Origin: Thermoanaerobaculia bacterium
GTDB taxonomy: Bacteria > Acidobacteriota > Thermoanaerobaculia > Multivoradales > Multivoraceae
Direction of reading: 5' to 3'
Assembly: GCA_022826745.1 (NCBI GenBank)
Contig: JAJDUI010000013.1
Location: 1-44,239 of the forward strand
Length of the DNA: 44,239 bases
Translations under genes and position numbers: made by a program
Notes under the pieces: generated by a model
Seen by the model: only the letters and a program-made list of their open reading frames with translations
Database searches by the model: none
Told to the model about the DNA's origin: nothing
Shown here: positions 13,837-21,965 of the stretch, piece by piece
How positions within the stretch are numbered: the first letter of the stretch is position 1
Layout of the letters: each line of letters opens with the position of its first letter

Positions 13837-14505
13837 GTGAAGGTCCGCGGCGCCTTCCTGCCGCCCGCTGCCGTCGCGGTGCGGTTTCTCTCCCAGGCGC
13901 TCACCGCGACCTGGCGCCTCCACCGCCTCGAGGGCCGCGAACACCTGGAGCGTGCGCTTGAGCCGCCGGCCCTGCTCGCCTGCTGGCACGAGCAGACGGC
14001 GCTTTCCCTGCTGCTCGTGCGCAGGTATCTGCTGCCCGCCGGCGGGCCGGTGTCCATCCTCGCCAGCCACTCCGCCGACGGTGAGATCTCGGCGCGGGTC
14101 GGCCGCGCCTGGGGCATCCGCGTGACCCGCGGCTCGACCTCGCGGGGCGGCCGCGACGCGGCCCTCCACCTCTACGGCGAACTCCGCCGGCAACGGTCGA
14201 CCCTGCTCCTCATGCCCGACGGTCCCCGCGGGCCGGCCCGCGAGGCGAAGCCCGGCGGCATCGTGCTGGCGGCGACGTCCGGCGCGCCGATCGTTCCCGC
14301 GGGCCTCGCCGCCGCCCGCGGCTTCAGGTTGCGAAGCTGGGACCGCATGGCCGTCGGCGCTCCGTTCACCCGCGTTGCGGTCGCGGTCGGCGAGCCGATG
14401 GCGCTCGAGCGCAAGGCGACGCCCGCGGAGCGCGAGGCGGCGCGGCTCGAACTCGGCGCCAGGCTCGACGAACTGACGGCGAGGGCCCGCCAACTGCTCT
14501 CCTGA
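13837..14505 (+). CDS. DUF374 lysophospholipid acyltransferase family protein
   Basis: A 222-residue protein of the DUF374/LPLAT superfamily. Family landmarks are CWHEQTALSLLL (the acyltransferase His region, about residues 49-60), ILASHSADGEISARV (about 74-88), GSTSRGGRDA and LLLMPDGPRGPAREAKPG (about 127-144). Members are membrane-associated and thought to acylate lipid A-type or other lipid substrates, often encoded next to msbA, waaA or lpxK. Here it follows an MsbA-like exporter by 57 bases on the same strand, so an envelope-lipid role is likely, but the acyl acceptor cannot be read from sequence. Start ATG/GTG choice is uncertain by a few codons. Confidence 0.88.
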   Translation: MKVRGAFLPPAAVAVRFLSQALTATWRLHRLEGREHLERALEPPALLACWHEQTALSLLLVRRYLLPAGGPVSILASHSADGEISARVGRAWGIRVTRGSTSRGGRDAALHLYGELRRQRSTLLLMPDGPRGPAREAKPGGIVLAATSGAPIVPAGLAAARGFRLRSWDRMAVGAPFTRVAVAVGEPMALERKATPAEREAARLELGARLDELTARARQLLS

Positions 14506-14582
14506 AACCCCGCGAAACCCCCGAGAATGCTAGAATCCGGGCGCTTTTCCCTCGCCCGTCGTCACGGGTGGAGGCTTGGCGT

Positions 14583-17027
14583 ATGCCTGCCCATCGTTTC
14601 ATCGACACGTTTCTCTGTGCCGCGTTGCTCCTCGCCGCGCCTGCCGCACACGCCCTCGTCTACGTCATGCCCACCGACGAGGCGATGGTCGACCGTTCTC
14701 CCGTCATCGTCTTCGGCGAGATCATCGCCGCCGAACCGGCGCCGGTGGAAGGCATCCCCTCGACCGACTTCATGTTCCAGGTCGAGGAGGTGCTGAAGGG
14801 CTTCGTTCCCGGCGGCACGATCGTCGTGCGCCAGCCGGGGGGCATCGGCGCCGGCGGCGTGGCGGCGCGGGTCATGGGCCTCCCCGGTCTCGTCGAGGGG
14901 GACCGGCTGCTGCTGTTCCTCGACCCGGTCGAGGGCGTCTACAGAACGGCGGAACTGGCGCTTGGCATGTTCTTCGAAGTGGAGGCGGCCGGCCGGACGT
15001 TGCTGATGCGCGGCTCGTCGCAGGACGGTGGGGCGTCCTGGTCCGCGGACGCCGACGCCGACGAGCGGAGCCAGGAGGGCCTGCCGCGCTACGCGGAGCC
15101 CTTCCGTCGGTGGATCGCCGACCACGTGGCCGGCCGGGCGAACGAGGCCGACTACTTCGCCCCCGACCTGCGGGACGGGCTCGTGTCGGTTGTTTCGCCG
15201 TTCAACCTGACTCGGAGCCCGGCCGGTTGCGAGCAACCGGGCACGCGGCTGCGGTGGCGCAACTTCGACCGCGGCGAGAGCGTCGGTCTCCTGGTCCAGG
15301 CCGGCGGTCAGCCGGGGGTACCGGGCGGCGGCATGGCCCAGGTGCTGTCCGGCATGCGGGCCTGGAACGGGGACCCCAGGAGCCGGGCGCATCTGGTCCG
15401 GAGCGGCGTCACGAACGATGAGTTCACGCTTGGTGTAACCGGCGAGAACAGGATCGCCTTCGAGGATCCGGCCGGCGAGATTCTCGGCACCTACCATCCG
15501 GAGGTCGGAGGCGTTCTGGCGATCACCGCCGTGTACTTCTACTGCGGCGCGGAGGATCCCCCGCATTCGATCCCGGGAGGCGGGCGTGCGCAGGCCTACG
15601 AAGTGATCGAGACGAAGATGGCGACCCAGGACGGCTACAAGGACTGGCTTGCCGGCACGCCGAACCCGCGCCGTGCTCACGAGGAGATCATGACCCACGA
15701 GTTGGGCCACGTCCTGGGCATCGGTCACTCCTGCGAGATCGGCGATCCCTGCACTGGTGTGCCCCGCGAGGCGATCATGCGCGCCTGGGCCCACGGCGAC
15801 GGCCGCGGCGCCGCCATCAACCGCGACGACCGGAACGCGGTGCGCACCCTCTACCCGCTGACCGGCCCCGTGGGGCCGGTGGGGCCGGCCGCGCCCACCG
15901 ACCTGACGGTCACGGCGATCAGCCAGACGGCACTCGAGCTCCACTGGCAGGACCGCTCCGGCAACGAGACGGGTTTCGAGATCCACGAGCGGATGGTCGA
16001 CAGCGAGTTCATGCGCATCAGGACGCTGCCGGCGAACACGACGTCCGTCGTCATTCGGGACATTCCGCCGGAGACCTTCCGCGCCTACCAGGTCCTCGCC
16101 ACGAACAACCGCGGCAGTTCGAGCCCCACGCTCGAAGTCGGCGCCACGACGCTCGCCGAAGTCGCGGAGTGCGTCGCGGACGCCGACACGGTGTGCCTGA
16201 ACCAGGGCCGCTTCCGTGTCGAACTCGAGTGGGAATCGGCGGACGACTTCGGTGCGGGCGCCGCCGTGCCGCTGACCAACGACACGGGTTACTCGTGGTT
16301 CTTCAACGAGGACAACGTCGAAGTCGTCGTCAAGGTGCTCGACGGTTGTGCCTTCAACCAGCGCTACTGGGTGTTCGCCGGCGGGCTGACCGACGTCAAG
16401 GCCGTCATGAAGGTGATCGACTCGCAGACCGGCGTGGCGGCCACCTACTACAACCCGCCGGGGACCGCCTTCCAGCCGGTCCAGGACCAGGAAACCTTCG
16501 CAGTCTGTCCGCAGGGCGCCAACCTCTACGGCGAGAGCCGGTACCTGCTCGGGGAAGAGGAGATGGAAGCGCTGCGCGGCGGCCTGGACCTCGCGGCGGC
16601 CGTCGGCTCTGCCGAGCCCGGCTTCGAACTGCCGTTGCCGTTCCAGGTGGCGCAGGCCCAGGACGGCGGCGGCAGTTGCGTGCCCGACGAACGGACCCTC
16701 TGCCTCGAGAACGGCCGCTACGCGGTCCGCGCCTCCTGGGAGAAGCCGGACGGCGAAACCGGCGACGCCGTCGCCTGGCCGTTGACCGGAGACACGGGCC
16801 TCTACTGGTTCTTCGCTCCGACCAACGTCGAGATGGTGCTCAAGGTGCTCGACGGCTGCGGCATCAACCAGCACCGCTGGGTGTTCGCGGGGGGACTGAC
16901 GGACCTCGGCGTGACGATGACCGTCACCGACACCGAGACCGGCCTGGAGCAGGTCTACGAGAACCCCGTCGGTACCGCGTTCCAGCCGGTGCAGGACCTG
17001 GAAGCGTTCGCCTGCCAGGCGCCGTAG
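14583..17027 (+). CDS. Secreted matrixin-like zinc metalloprotease with Fn3 and duplicated C-terminal module
   Basis: An 814-residue exported protein. Signal peptide residues 1-22 end in AHA before LVYVMPTDEAMVDRS. An N-terminal beta domain (about 23-170) contains FGEIIAAEP and VLKGFVPGGTIVVRQPGG. The zinc protease domain holds HELGHVLGIGH (372-382), with a probable Met-turn in EAIMRAWAHGDG. A fibronectin type III domain spans about 440-525 (PTDLTVTAISQTALELHW). Two tandem copies of a Cys-containing module start near 530 and 699; each runs from a C-x(5-8)-CLxxGRF-like start to WFF, VKVLDGC, RxWVFAGGLTD and FQPVQD. A GGAGG eight bases before the ATG at 14583 fixes the start. It heads a group of four genes sharing that module. 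The substrate is unknown. Confidence 0.88.
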   Translation: MPAHRFIDTFLCAALLLAAPAAHALVYVMPTDEAMVDRSPVIVFGEIIAAEPAPVEGIPSTDFMFQVEEVLKGFVPGGTIVVRQPGGIGAGGVAARVMGLPGLVEGDRLLLFLDPVEGVYRTAELALGMFFEVEAAGRTLLMRGSSQDGGASWSADADADERSQEGLPRYAEPFRRWIADHVAGRANEADYFAPDLRDGLVSVVSPFNLTRSPAGCEQPGTRLRWRNFDRGESVGLLVQAGGQPGVPGGGMAQVLSGMRAWNGDPRSRAHLVRSGVTNDEFTLGVTGENRIAFEDPAGEILGTYHPEVGGVLAITAVYFYCGAEDPPHSIPGGGRAQAYEVIETKMATQDGYKDWLAGTPNPRRAHEEIMTHELGHVLGIGHSCEIGDPCTGVPREAIMRAWAHGDGRGAAINRDDRNAVRTLYPLTGPVGPVGPAAPTDLTVTAISQTALELHWQDRSGNETGFEIHERMVDSEFMRIRTLPANTTSVVIRDIPPETFRAYQVLATNNRGSSSPTLEVGATTLAEVAECVADADTVCLNQGRFRVELEWESADDFGAGAAVPLTNDTGYSWFFNEDNVEVVVKVLDGCAFNQRYWVFAGGLTDVKAVMKVIDSQTGVAATYYNPPGTAFQPVQDQETFAVCPQGANLYGESRYLLGEEEMEALRGGLDLAAAVGSAEPGFELPLPFQVAQAQDGGGSCVPDERTLCLENGRYAVRASWEKPDGETGDAVAWPLTGDTGLYWFFAPTNVEMVLKVLDGCGINQHRWVFAGGLTDLGVTMTVTDTETGLEQVYENPVGTAFQPVQDLEAFACQAP

Positions 17028-17075
17028 GCCCGACGGCCGCGGTCATGCCTGCCCGTCGTCTCATCCGCTCTACCT

Positions 17076-17156
17076 CTGGGTGCGCGGGTCATCTGACCCG
17101 CTGCCGCCGAAGGCGGCGTCAACTCGCCCGGCGAAGCCCGTCAATTCTGGCCGGCT
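17076..17156. repeat. Type I left arm with degenerate interior
   Basis: Left arm with loop ATCT (GCGGGTC-ATCT-GACCCGC), then GCCGCC-GAA-GGCGGC and a decayed CGGCGAAGCCCG unit ending near a GGCCGGC. No right arm. Confidence 0.8.
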
Positions 17157-17205
17157 TCTGCCTGCAGCAACGCCTCCTTGCCTGCCTCTTGTCTGCCATG
17201 CCGAT

Positions 17206-17257
17206 TTGCATTTTTCTATAAGTTGGGCGTAATCTACTGGGAAGTATAGATTTCCCA
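17206..17257 (+). promoter_or_regulatory. Candidate promoter and overlapping palindrome before the second secreted gene
   Basis: TTGCAT (17206-17211) and TAATCT (17230-17235) are spaced 18 bases apart, in an AT-rich patch that is unusual for this window. A perfect inverted repeat TGGGAA-n8-TTCCCA (17238-17257) lies at the expected transcription start and could be an operator. Assigned by pattern only. Confidence 0.5.
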
Positions 17258-17305
17258 CTCAACACCGGGCGCTCCGCCGGAGTGCTCCGCCGGAAAGGGA
17301 AGACC

Positions 17306-18607
17306 ATGAGACTGAGCCGCGGCACCACACGACATCTCATCTGCCTGACGAGCCTGCTCGCATTCGCCTCGACGCCGCTCCTGGCCCAGCAGGGCATCGA
17401 CCTGCTGGATCCGGAGCAGGTCCTGCGAGCCGGCGAGCAGTCCCGGACGGACGGAGTAAACGTCCGGGCCATGCTGGACGAGGCTCCGATCGGCGTCCCG
17501 CAGGCGACGCATGAGCGAGAGACAATCCGGTACGACGACGGGGAATTCGAGAACTTCGAAGAGAACTCGGCGTTGTCGCCGAATGACGTGGCGGGCGCCG
17601 TCGGCAGCACGGTCGAGTGGGCGCAGCGTTTCGTGGTCAAGGCTGATGGCACGGTCGTGAGCGCCAGGGTGTGCTTCCTCCGGCCCGATGGCGACCTCGC
17701 CAGATCCCTGGACTTCGACCTGCGCTTCTACGAGGACGACACCGTCGACAAGGTCGACTATCCGGGTCGCCGGAGCGGGCTGCGCTACGCCGTGGAGTCG
17801 GATATCAGGCGCGCGGGCACCCACAGTTGCGTCCTCCTGAGAGGACAACTCGTCGGCAAGCCGCTCGGCAAGGGCGCCCACTGGGTGGGCATCGAGTGGA
17901 ACCCGGCCACGACGAAGCGTCTCGCCGGCGACCACTACACGGCCGACGACGAGGCGGATACCGACCGGCTCGGCGAGGCGGTCCACGAGACGGAGATCAG
18001 GCGCCGGGTGTTGCCGGTCCCGGACGAGGCGCCCATCGATGGATGGGAGAATGGTCGTGCCAGCGGCCCCCGGACCACCGCCAGCGGCCTCAAGGCGATC
18101 GGCGTCAGTTTGGTGCTCGAAACGACGCACGCAGCCGAGCCCGACCCGACCCCCGACCCGACCCCCGACCCGGAGCCCGATCCGGAGCCCGATCCCGAAC
18201 CCGAAGACGACGCGCGACCGGGCCCGCTGACCGCGCCGCCCACGGGCCCCGGCTACTCGAACTGCATTCCGACGGTTTCCCGCCTCGTCTTCGACGGCGA
18301 CTACCGGGTCAGCCTCTGCTACGAGACGGCCGACGGCACGAAGGGCGAAGCACGCGCCGGCATCTACAAGTCCACCCAGTCGGGCCTGCTCTGGTTCTTC
18401 GATTCGAACAACGCCGAGGTTCTGATCAAGGTGCTCGACGGTTGCTCGGCCAACGGCCACCGCTGGGCGTTCATGGCGGCTGCGACCGACGTGGCCTTCA
18501 ACCTCTACGTCACGGACGGCAGGAACCAGACCTGGTCGTACCACAACAAACAGGGCCAGAAGGCCGTGACTCAGACCGACAACATGGCTCTGAGGTGCAG
18601 CCGGTAG
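17306..18607 (+). CDS. Secreted protein with Asp-Pro linker and shared C-terminal module
   Basis: A 433-residue protein of unknown function. Signal peptide residues 1-27 end in LLAQ before QGIDLLDPEQVLRAGEQ. A beta-rich N-terminal domain (about 70-275) follows, including YDDGEFENFEENSAL, VCFLRPDGD and VGIEWNP. A repetitive linker of PDPT/PEPD units (about 280-305) leads to the C-terminal module also present in the three neighbouring genes (CIPTVSRLVFDGDYRVSLCY, GLLWFFDSNNAEVLIKVLDGC, HRWAFMAAATD). There is no protease motif. The ATG at 17306 is preceded by AAGGGAAG at good spacing. It closely resembles the next gene in architecture, indicating tandem duplication. Confidence 0.85.
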   Translation: MRLSRGTTRHLICLTSLLAFASTPLLAQQGIDLLDPEQVLRAGEQSRTDGVNVRAMLDEAPIGVPQATHERETIRYDDGEFENFEENSALSPNDVAGAVGSTVEWAQRFVVKADGTVVSARVCFLRPDGDLARSLDFDLRFYEDDTVDKVDYPGRRSGLRYAVESDIRRAGTHSCVLLRGQLVGKPLGKGAHWVGIEWNPATTKRLAGDHYTADDEADTDRLGEAVHETEIRRRVLPVPDEAPIDGWENGRASGPRTTASGLKAIGVSLVLETTHAAEPDPTPDPTPDPEPDPEPDPEPEDDARPGPLTAPPTGPGYSNCIPTVSRLVFDGDYRVSLCYETADGTKGEARAGIYKSTQSGLLWFFDSNNAEVLIKVLDGCSANGHRWAFMAAATDVAFNLYVTDGRNQTWSYHNKQGQKAVTQTDNMALRCSR

Positions 18608-18615
18608 CATGACTG

Positions 18616-18645
18616 CCGGTGCGGCGGGTCTTTTGACCCGTCGCG
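18616..18645. repeat. Degenerate type I hairpin arm
   Basis: CCGGTGCGGCGGGTC-TTTT-GACCCGTCGC keeps the GGGTC/GACCC stem but has a changed loop and outer pairs; an old copy in the gap between two secreted-protein genes. The remainder of that 189-base gap shows no other recognisable feature. Confidence 0.65.
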
Positions 18646-18796
18646 GTAGGCGGCTTCGACTCGCCGACCGCGGGCCGACGTTACTCTTCCTCCCGAGCCC
18701 GCTCGCTACGATACGCGGGTCGTCTGGCACGTCTCTTGCTGCTGGTTCCCTGCCGCGGGGGTCCTCGTTCACGGACGATCAAAGGAGGAATCGCCC

Positions 18797-20008
18797 ATGC
18801 CGTGTCGGACGGTTGTTTCCGGTTGCCTTGCTTCCCTGGCCTCGACCCTCATTCTCGCTCCGCCGATCGCCGCCCAAGCGGGCCGTGACCTGTTGCGGCC
18901 CGAGCCGAGGGCGGAGATCAAGGCCGAACGCCTGGGCCTCGTCGAGCATGTGGACGCCGTGCGTGTCTCGGCCCGCGCCGGCGGCGTAGCGTCCGTCGAC
19001 CAGGCGGCCACCGGCGTGCGCCAGCGGGCCACGGAGGTCTACCAGTACGACGACAACGTCTTCGAGGGCTTCTACCGCCTCGTCGACGAGGCCACGGACG
19101 ATTTCCTCCATGAGATGGAGTTCGCCCAGCGGTTCCGGTTGCCCGAAGCAGGGACTGTCGAGTACGCGGTGGCGTGCATGGCGAGGACGAGGGACGACAC
19201 GAGCAGCGACGCGGCGTTCACCTTGAGCTTCTACTCGGGCGCCGGAAACACGCCCGTGACCCTTCTCGCCGCTTTCGACGTCCCTGCCCGGCTCCCGGAG
19301 GCCGGAACCTTCATCTGCTTCGAGATCGGCGGCGCCGTGGCCGGCCTGGAACTGAACGCCGGCCAGGTCTGGACCGCCGTTTCGTGGACGCGCGGCGTGC
19401 CGTTCGAGAACACGAAGCTCCTCGCGGTTGACCAGGACGGCTCGGATGGGCGGCGGGCGTTCCGTGGTCGTGAAACCGAAGACGACGAGTGGGAGCGCTG
19501 GCAGGCGGACACGGACCCGGGCGTCTACGGCATCCGCCTCGCCGTCAACCATCCAGATCCCGACCCGACCCCCGATCCGCAAGCCGACCCGGACCCCACG
19601 CCCGATCCAGGCCCCGACCCGGACCCCGACGCCGGCCCGCCGACTGGAGAGGGCTACACCGACTGCGTCCCGCAAACGACGCCGCTCGTCTTCGATGGCG
19701 GCTACAACGTCCGCATGTGCTACGAGACGAGCGAGGGCACCGTCGGCGAAGGCAAGGCCGGCGTCTGGGCCTCCGGCCAATCGGGCCTGCTCTGGTTCTT
19801 CACCCGCGACAACGCGGAAGTGTTGGTCAAGGTTCTGGAGGGCTGCGACTTCAACAACCACCGCTGGGTCTACGTGGCGCCGGTGACCGACCTCGCCTTC
19901 AACCTCTACGTCGTCGACAGCCAGGGCAACACCTGGTCCCACCACAACCGGCAGGGAGACACGGCGTCCACCAGGAGTGACAACGAGGCCTTTCTTTGCA
20001 GCAACTAG
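18797..20008 (+). CDS. Secreted protein with Asp-Pro linker and shared C-terminal module
   Basis: A 403-residue paralogue of the preceding gene. Signal peptide residues 1-26 (ASLASTLILAPPIAAQA) are followed by GRDLLRPEPRAEIKAERLG, then a beta-rich domain (YQYDDNVFEGFYRLVDEA, FICFEIGGAVAGLEL). A linker of PDPTPDPQADPDP-type units (about 252-277) leads to the C-terminal module (CVPQTTPLVFDGGYNVRMCY, GLLWFFTRDNAEVLVKVLEGC, HRWVYVAPVTDLAFNLYV). AAAGGAGG precedes the ATG at 18797, a strong ribosome binding site. Likely exported and possibly surface-bound through the module. No enzymatic motif is visible. Confidence 0.85.
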   Translation: MPCRTVVSGCLASLASTLILAPPIAAQAGRDLLRPEPRAEIKAERLGLVEHVDAVRVSARAGGVASVDQAATGVRQRATEVYQYDDNVFEGFYRLVDEATDDFLHEMEFAQRFRLPEAGTVEYAVACMARTRDDTSSDAAFTLSFYSGAGNTPVTLLAAFDVPARLPEAGTFICFEIGGAVAGLELNAGQVWTAVSWTRGVPFENTKLLAVDQDGSDGRRAFRGRETEDDEWERWQADTDPGVYGIRLAVNHPDPDPTPDPQADPDPTPDPGPDPDPDAGPPTGEGYTDCVPQTTPLVFDGGYNVRMCYETSEGTVGEGKAGVWASGQSGLLWFFTRDNAEVLVKVLEGCDFNNHRWVYVAPVTDLAFNLYVVDSQGNTWSHHNRQGDTASTRSDNEAFLCSN

Positions 20009-21837
20009 ACGGCCGCCAGGCCGCCATTGGGTGCGGCGGCGGCTCCGCTGGGTGCGCGGGTCGTCTGACCCGCTGCCGACGAAGTCGGCCTTCGAAACGC
20101 GCCGGCCGTCAGGCCGGCTCCTTCTTGGCCGCAGCCCTCCTCGCCACCCCGGCCTTTGCCCTCGTCTACGTCCTCCCCACCGACGACTCCATGGTCGAGC
20201 GCTCGGAAGTCGTCGTGTTCGGCGAGGTTCGCTCGGCGGCGCGGGCCCTGAACGGCCTCACGGACTACACCTTCGAAGTCGAAGAGGTCCTCAAGGGCTT
20301 CGTCCCCGGCGGCACGATCGTCGTGCGCCAGCCCGGCGGCCTCCTTCCCGGCGGCATCGCCATGCGGGTGCAGGGCCTCCCGATGCTGGTGGAAGGGGAC
20401 CGTGTCCTGCTCTTCCTCGACCCCCTGGCCGACGCCTGGCGCCCGGTCGAGTTCGCCCTCGGCATGTTCTTCGAGGTCCGGACCGGGCAGCGCGTGCTCC
20501 TGGTGCGCGAGCCGTCGCTCCACGGCGAAGTCAGCCTGCCCGGCGACCCCGCGGCCGCGGCCCGCGCCCGCGCGCGGCTGCCTCGGGATTCCTCGGGCTT
20601 CCGCCGCTGGATCGCCGACCGCGCGGCCGGCGTCGAGCGCCCCGGCGACTACTTCCTCACCGAACCGCCCGGCGGCCCACGCTCGCTCGCTCGGCCGTTC
20701 CGGTTGACGCGTAGTCCAGCGAACTGCTTTCGGGACGGCCTGCCCCTGCGCTGGCGGGAGTTCGACGGCGGCCAGAGCGTCGGCATGACCGTCCAGTCGG
20801 AAGGACAGCCCGGCGTGCCCGGCGGTGGCCTGCCCGAAGTACAGGCCGGGATGCGGGCCTGGAACGACGTCTCGGGGAGCCGCGTCAACCTGGTGCTTCA
20901 AGGTACTTCGAACCGGCAGTTCCTGATCGACGAAGTGGACGGCGTGAGTTCGATCACCTACGAGGATCCCTTCGACGAGATCACGGGTTCGTACGAACGG
21001 GGCGAGAGCGGCGTGATCGCTATCACGTACACCTTCTTCCACTGCGGTGCTTCGACCGCCACCCACCAGATTCCGGGCAACGATTCGGTCGAGGCCCTGG
21101 CGATCATCGAGTCGAACGTCACCACGCAGGACGGCTACGAGCACTGGGTGAGTCTCACGCCGAATCCACGCAAGGGCCACGAAGAGATCATGGGCCACGA
21201 ACTGGGTCACGCGATCGGGATCGGCCATCCCTGCGGCGACGAAGCCAGCGGGCCGTGCGACGAGGTCACCGGCGAGGCGCTGATGCGGGCTACCACCCAC
21301 GGCGACGGCCGAGGGGCGCGGCTGAACAGCGACGATCGTGCCGCGGCGCGTTTCCTGTATCCGGTTCCCGACGCGGCTCCCGAACCGGACCCGGCCCCCG
21401 ATCCTGAGCCGCCTCCCAAGCCCGATCCTGAGCCCGAGCCGGATCCAACGCTCGGTCCGCTGCCCATTCCCCCTCAGGAGCCGGGGTACACCGACTGCCG
21501 CCCGGAGACGGCGTCCCTGGTGTTCGACGGCGGCTTCAAGGTCGCCGTGTGCTACGAGACGGCGGGCGGTGAGATCGGCGAGGGCAAGGCCGGCATCTGG
21601 GCTTCGGGCGAAGCGGGCCTGCTCTGGTTCTTCAATCGCGACAACGCGGAAGTCCTGGTCAAGGTCCTGAACGGCTGCCATCTGACCGGCCACCGCTGGG
21701 TGTACGTCGCTCCCGTCACCGACCTCGCCTTCAACCTCTACGTTCAGGGCCCCGACGGGAGCAACTGGAGCCATCGCAACCGGCTGGGCGAGACGGCGGC
21801 GAGCAGGAGCGACAACTTCGCCTTCCCCTGCGACTGA
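19996..21837 (+). CDS. Secreted matrixin-like metalloprotease whose N-terminus is rewritten by a repeat
   Basis: A zinc protease with HELGHAIGIGH (401-411 from the TTG at 19996) and a probable Met-turn in EALMRATTHGDG, paralogous to the gene at 14583. The mature region LVYVLPTDDSMVERSEVVVFGE aligns directly with that gene. It lacks the Fn3 domain and second module, having instead a PDPEPPPKPDPEP linker and one C-terminal module (CRPETASLVFDGGFKVAVCY, GLLWFFNRDNAEVLVKVLNGC). The upstream part of the signal peptide is replaced by repeat-encoded CAGRLTRCRRSRPSKRAGRQAG. The only in-frame upstream start is the TTG at 19996, inside the end of the previous gene. A TTG at 20125 would leave a signal peptide with no charged n-region. 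The translation start is therefore uncertain. Confidence 0.82.
   Translation: MQQLDGRQAAIGCGGGSAGCAGRLTRCRRSRPSKRAGRQAGSFLAAALLATPAFALVYVLPTDDSMVERSEVVVFGEVRSAARALNGLTDYTFEVEEVLKGFVPGGTIVVRQPGGLLPGGIAMRVQGLPMLVEGDRVLLFLDPLADAWRPVEFALGMFFEVRTGQRVLLVREPSLHGEVSLPGDPAAAARARARLPRDSSGFRRWIADRAAGVERPGDYFLTEPPGGPRSLARPFRLTRSPANCFRDGLPLRWREFDGGQSVGMTVQSEGQPGVPGGGLPEVQAGMRAWNDVSGSRVNLVLQGTSNRQFLIDEVDGVSSITYEDPFDEITGSYERGESGVIAITYTFFHCGASTATHQIPGNDSVEALAIIESNVTTQDGYEHWVSLTPNPRKGHEEIMGHELGHAIGIGHPCGDEASGPCDEVTGEALMRATTHGDGRGARLNSDDRAAARFLYPVPDAAPEPDPAPDPEPPPKPDPEPEPDPTLGPLPIPPQEPGYTDCRPETASLVFDGGFKVAVCYETAGGEIGEGKAGIWASGEAGLLWFFNRDNAEVLVKVLNGCHLTGHRWVYVAPVTDLAFNLYVQGPDGSNWSHRNRLGETAASRSDNFAFPCD
20048..20118. 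repeat. Type I left arm at the 5' end of the second metalloprotease gene
   Basis: Left arm GCGGGTC-GTCT-GACCCGC, a CCGACGAAGTCGG hairpin and GCCGGCC-GTCA-GGCCGGC. It stops two codons before the hydrophobic core of the signal peptide (TTCTTGGCCGCAGCC). Confidence 0.88.
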
Positions 21838-21890
21838 TGTGTCGGTGCGCCGGATGTCGGTGCGCCGGCCTTCTGGCGGGCATCCGGTCT
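21838..21890. repeat. Two type II arms, one partial, after the metalloprotease gene
   Basis: GTGTCGGTGCGCCGG, then GTCGGTGCGCCGGCC-TTCT-GGCGGGC with one stem mismatch. It begins at the base after the stop codon. The rest of the gap to 21965 holds a GACCGTCG...ACGACGGTC inverted repeat and nothing else recognised. Confidence 0.8.
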
Positions 21891-21965
21891 GACCGTCGCC
21901 GGTCCGACACTCGTTAGCTCCTCGGCAGACGACGGTCAGCCCCCCGTCCGGTAGCGTCGTGGATC

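Noticed and set aside
18130..18207. Asp-Pro repeats in the secreted proteins as an assembly artefact
   Set aside because: Similar but non-identical linkers with varied codons occur at the same domain border in three genes, so they are genuine linkers.
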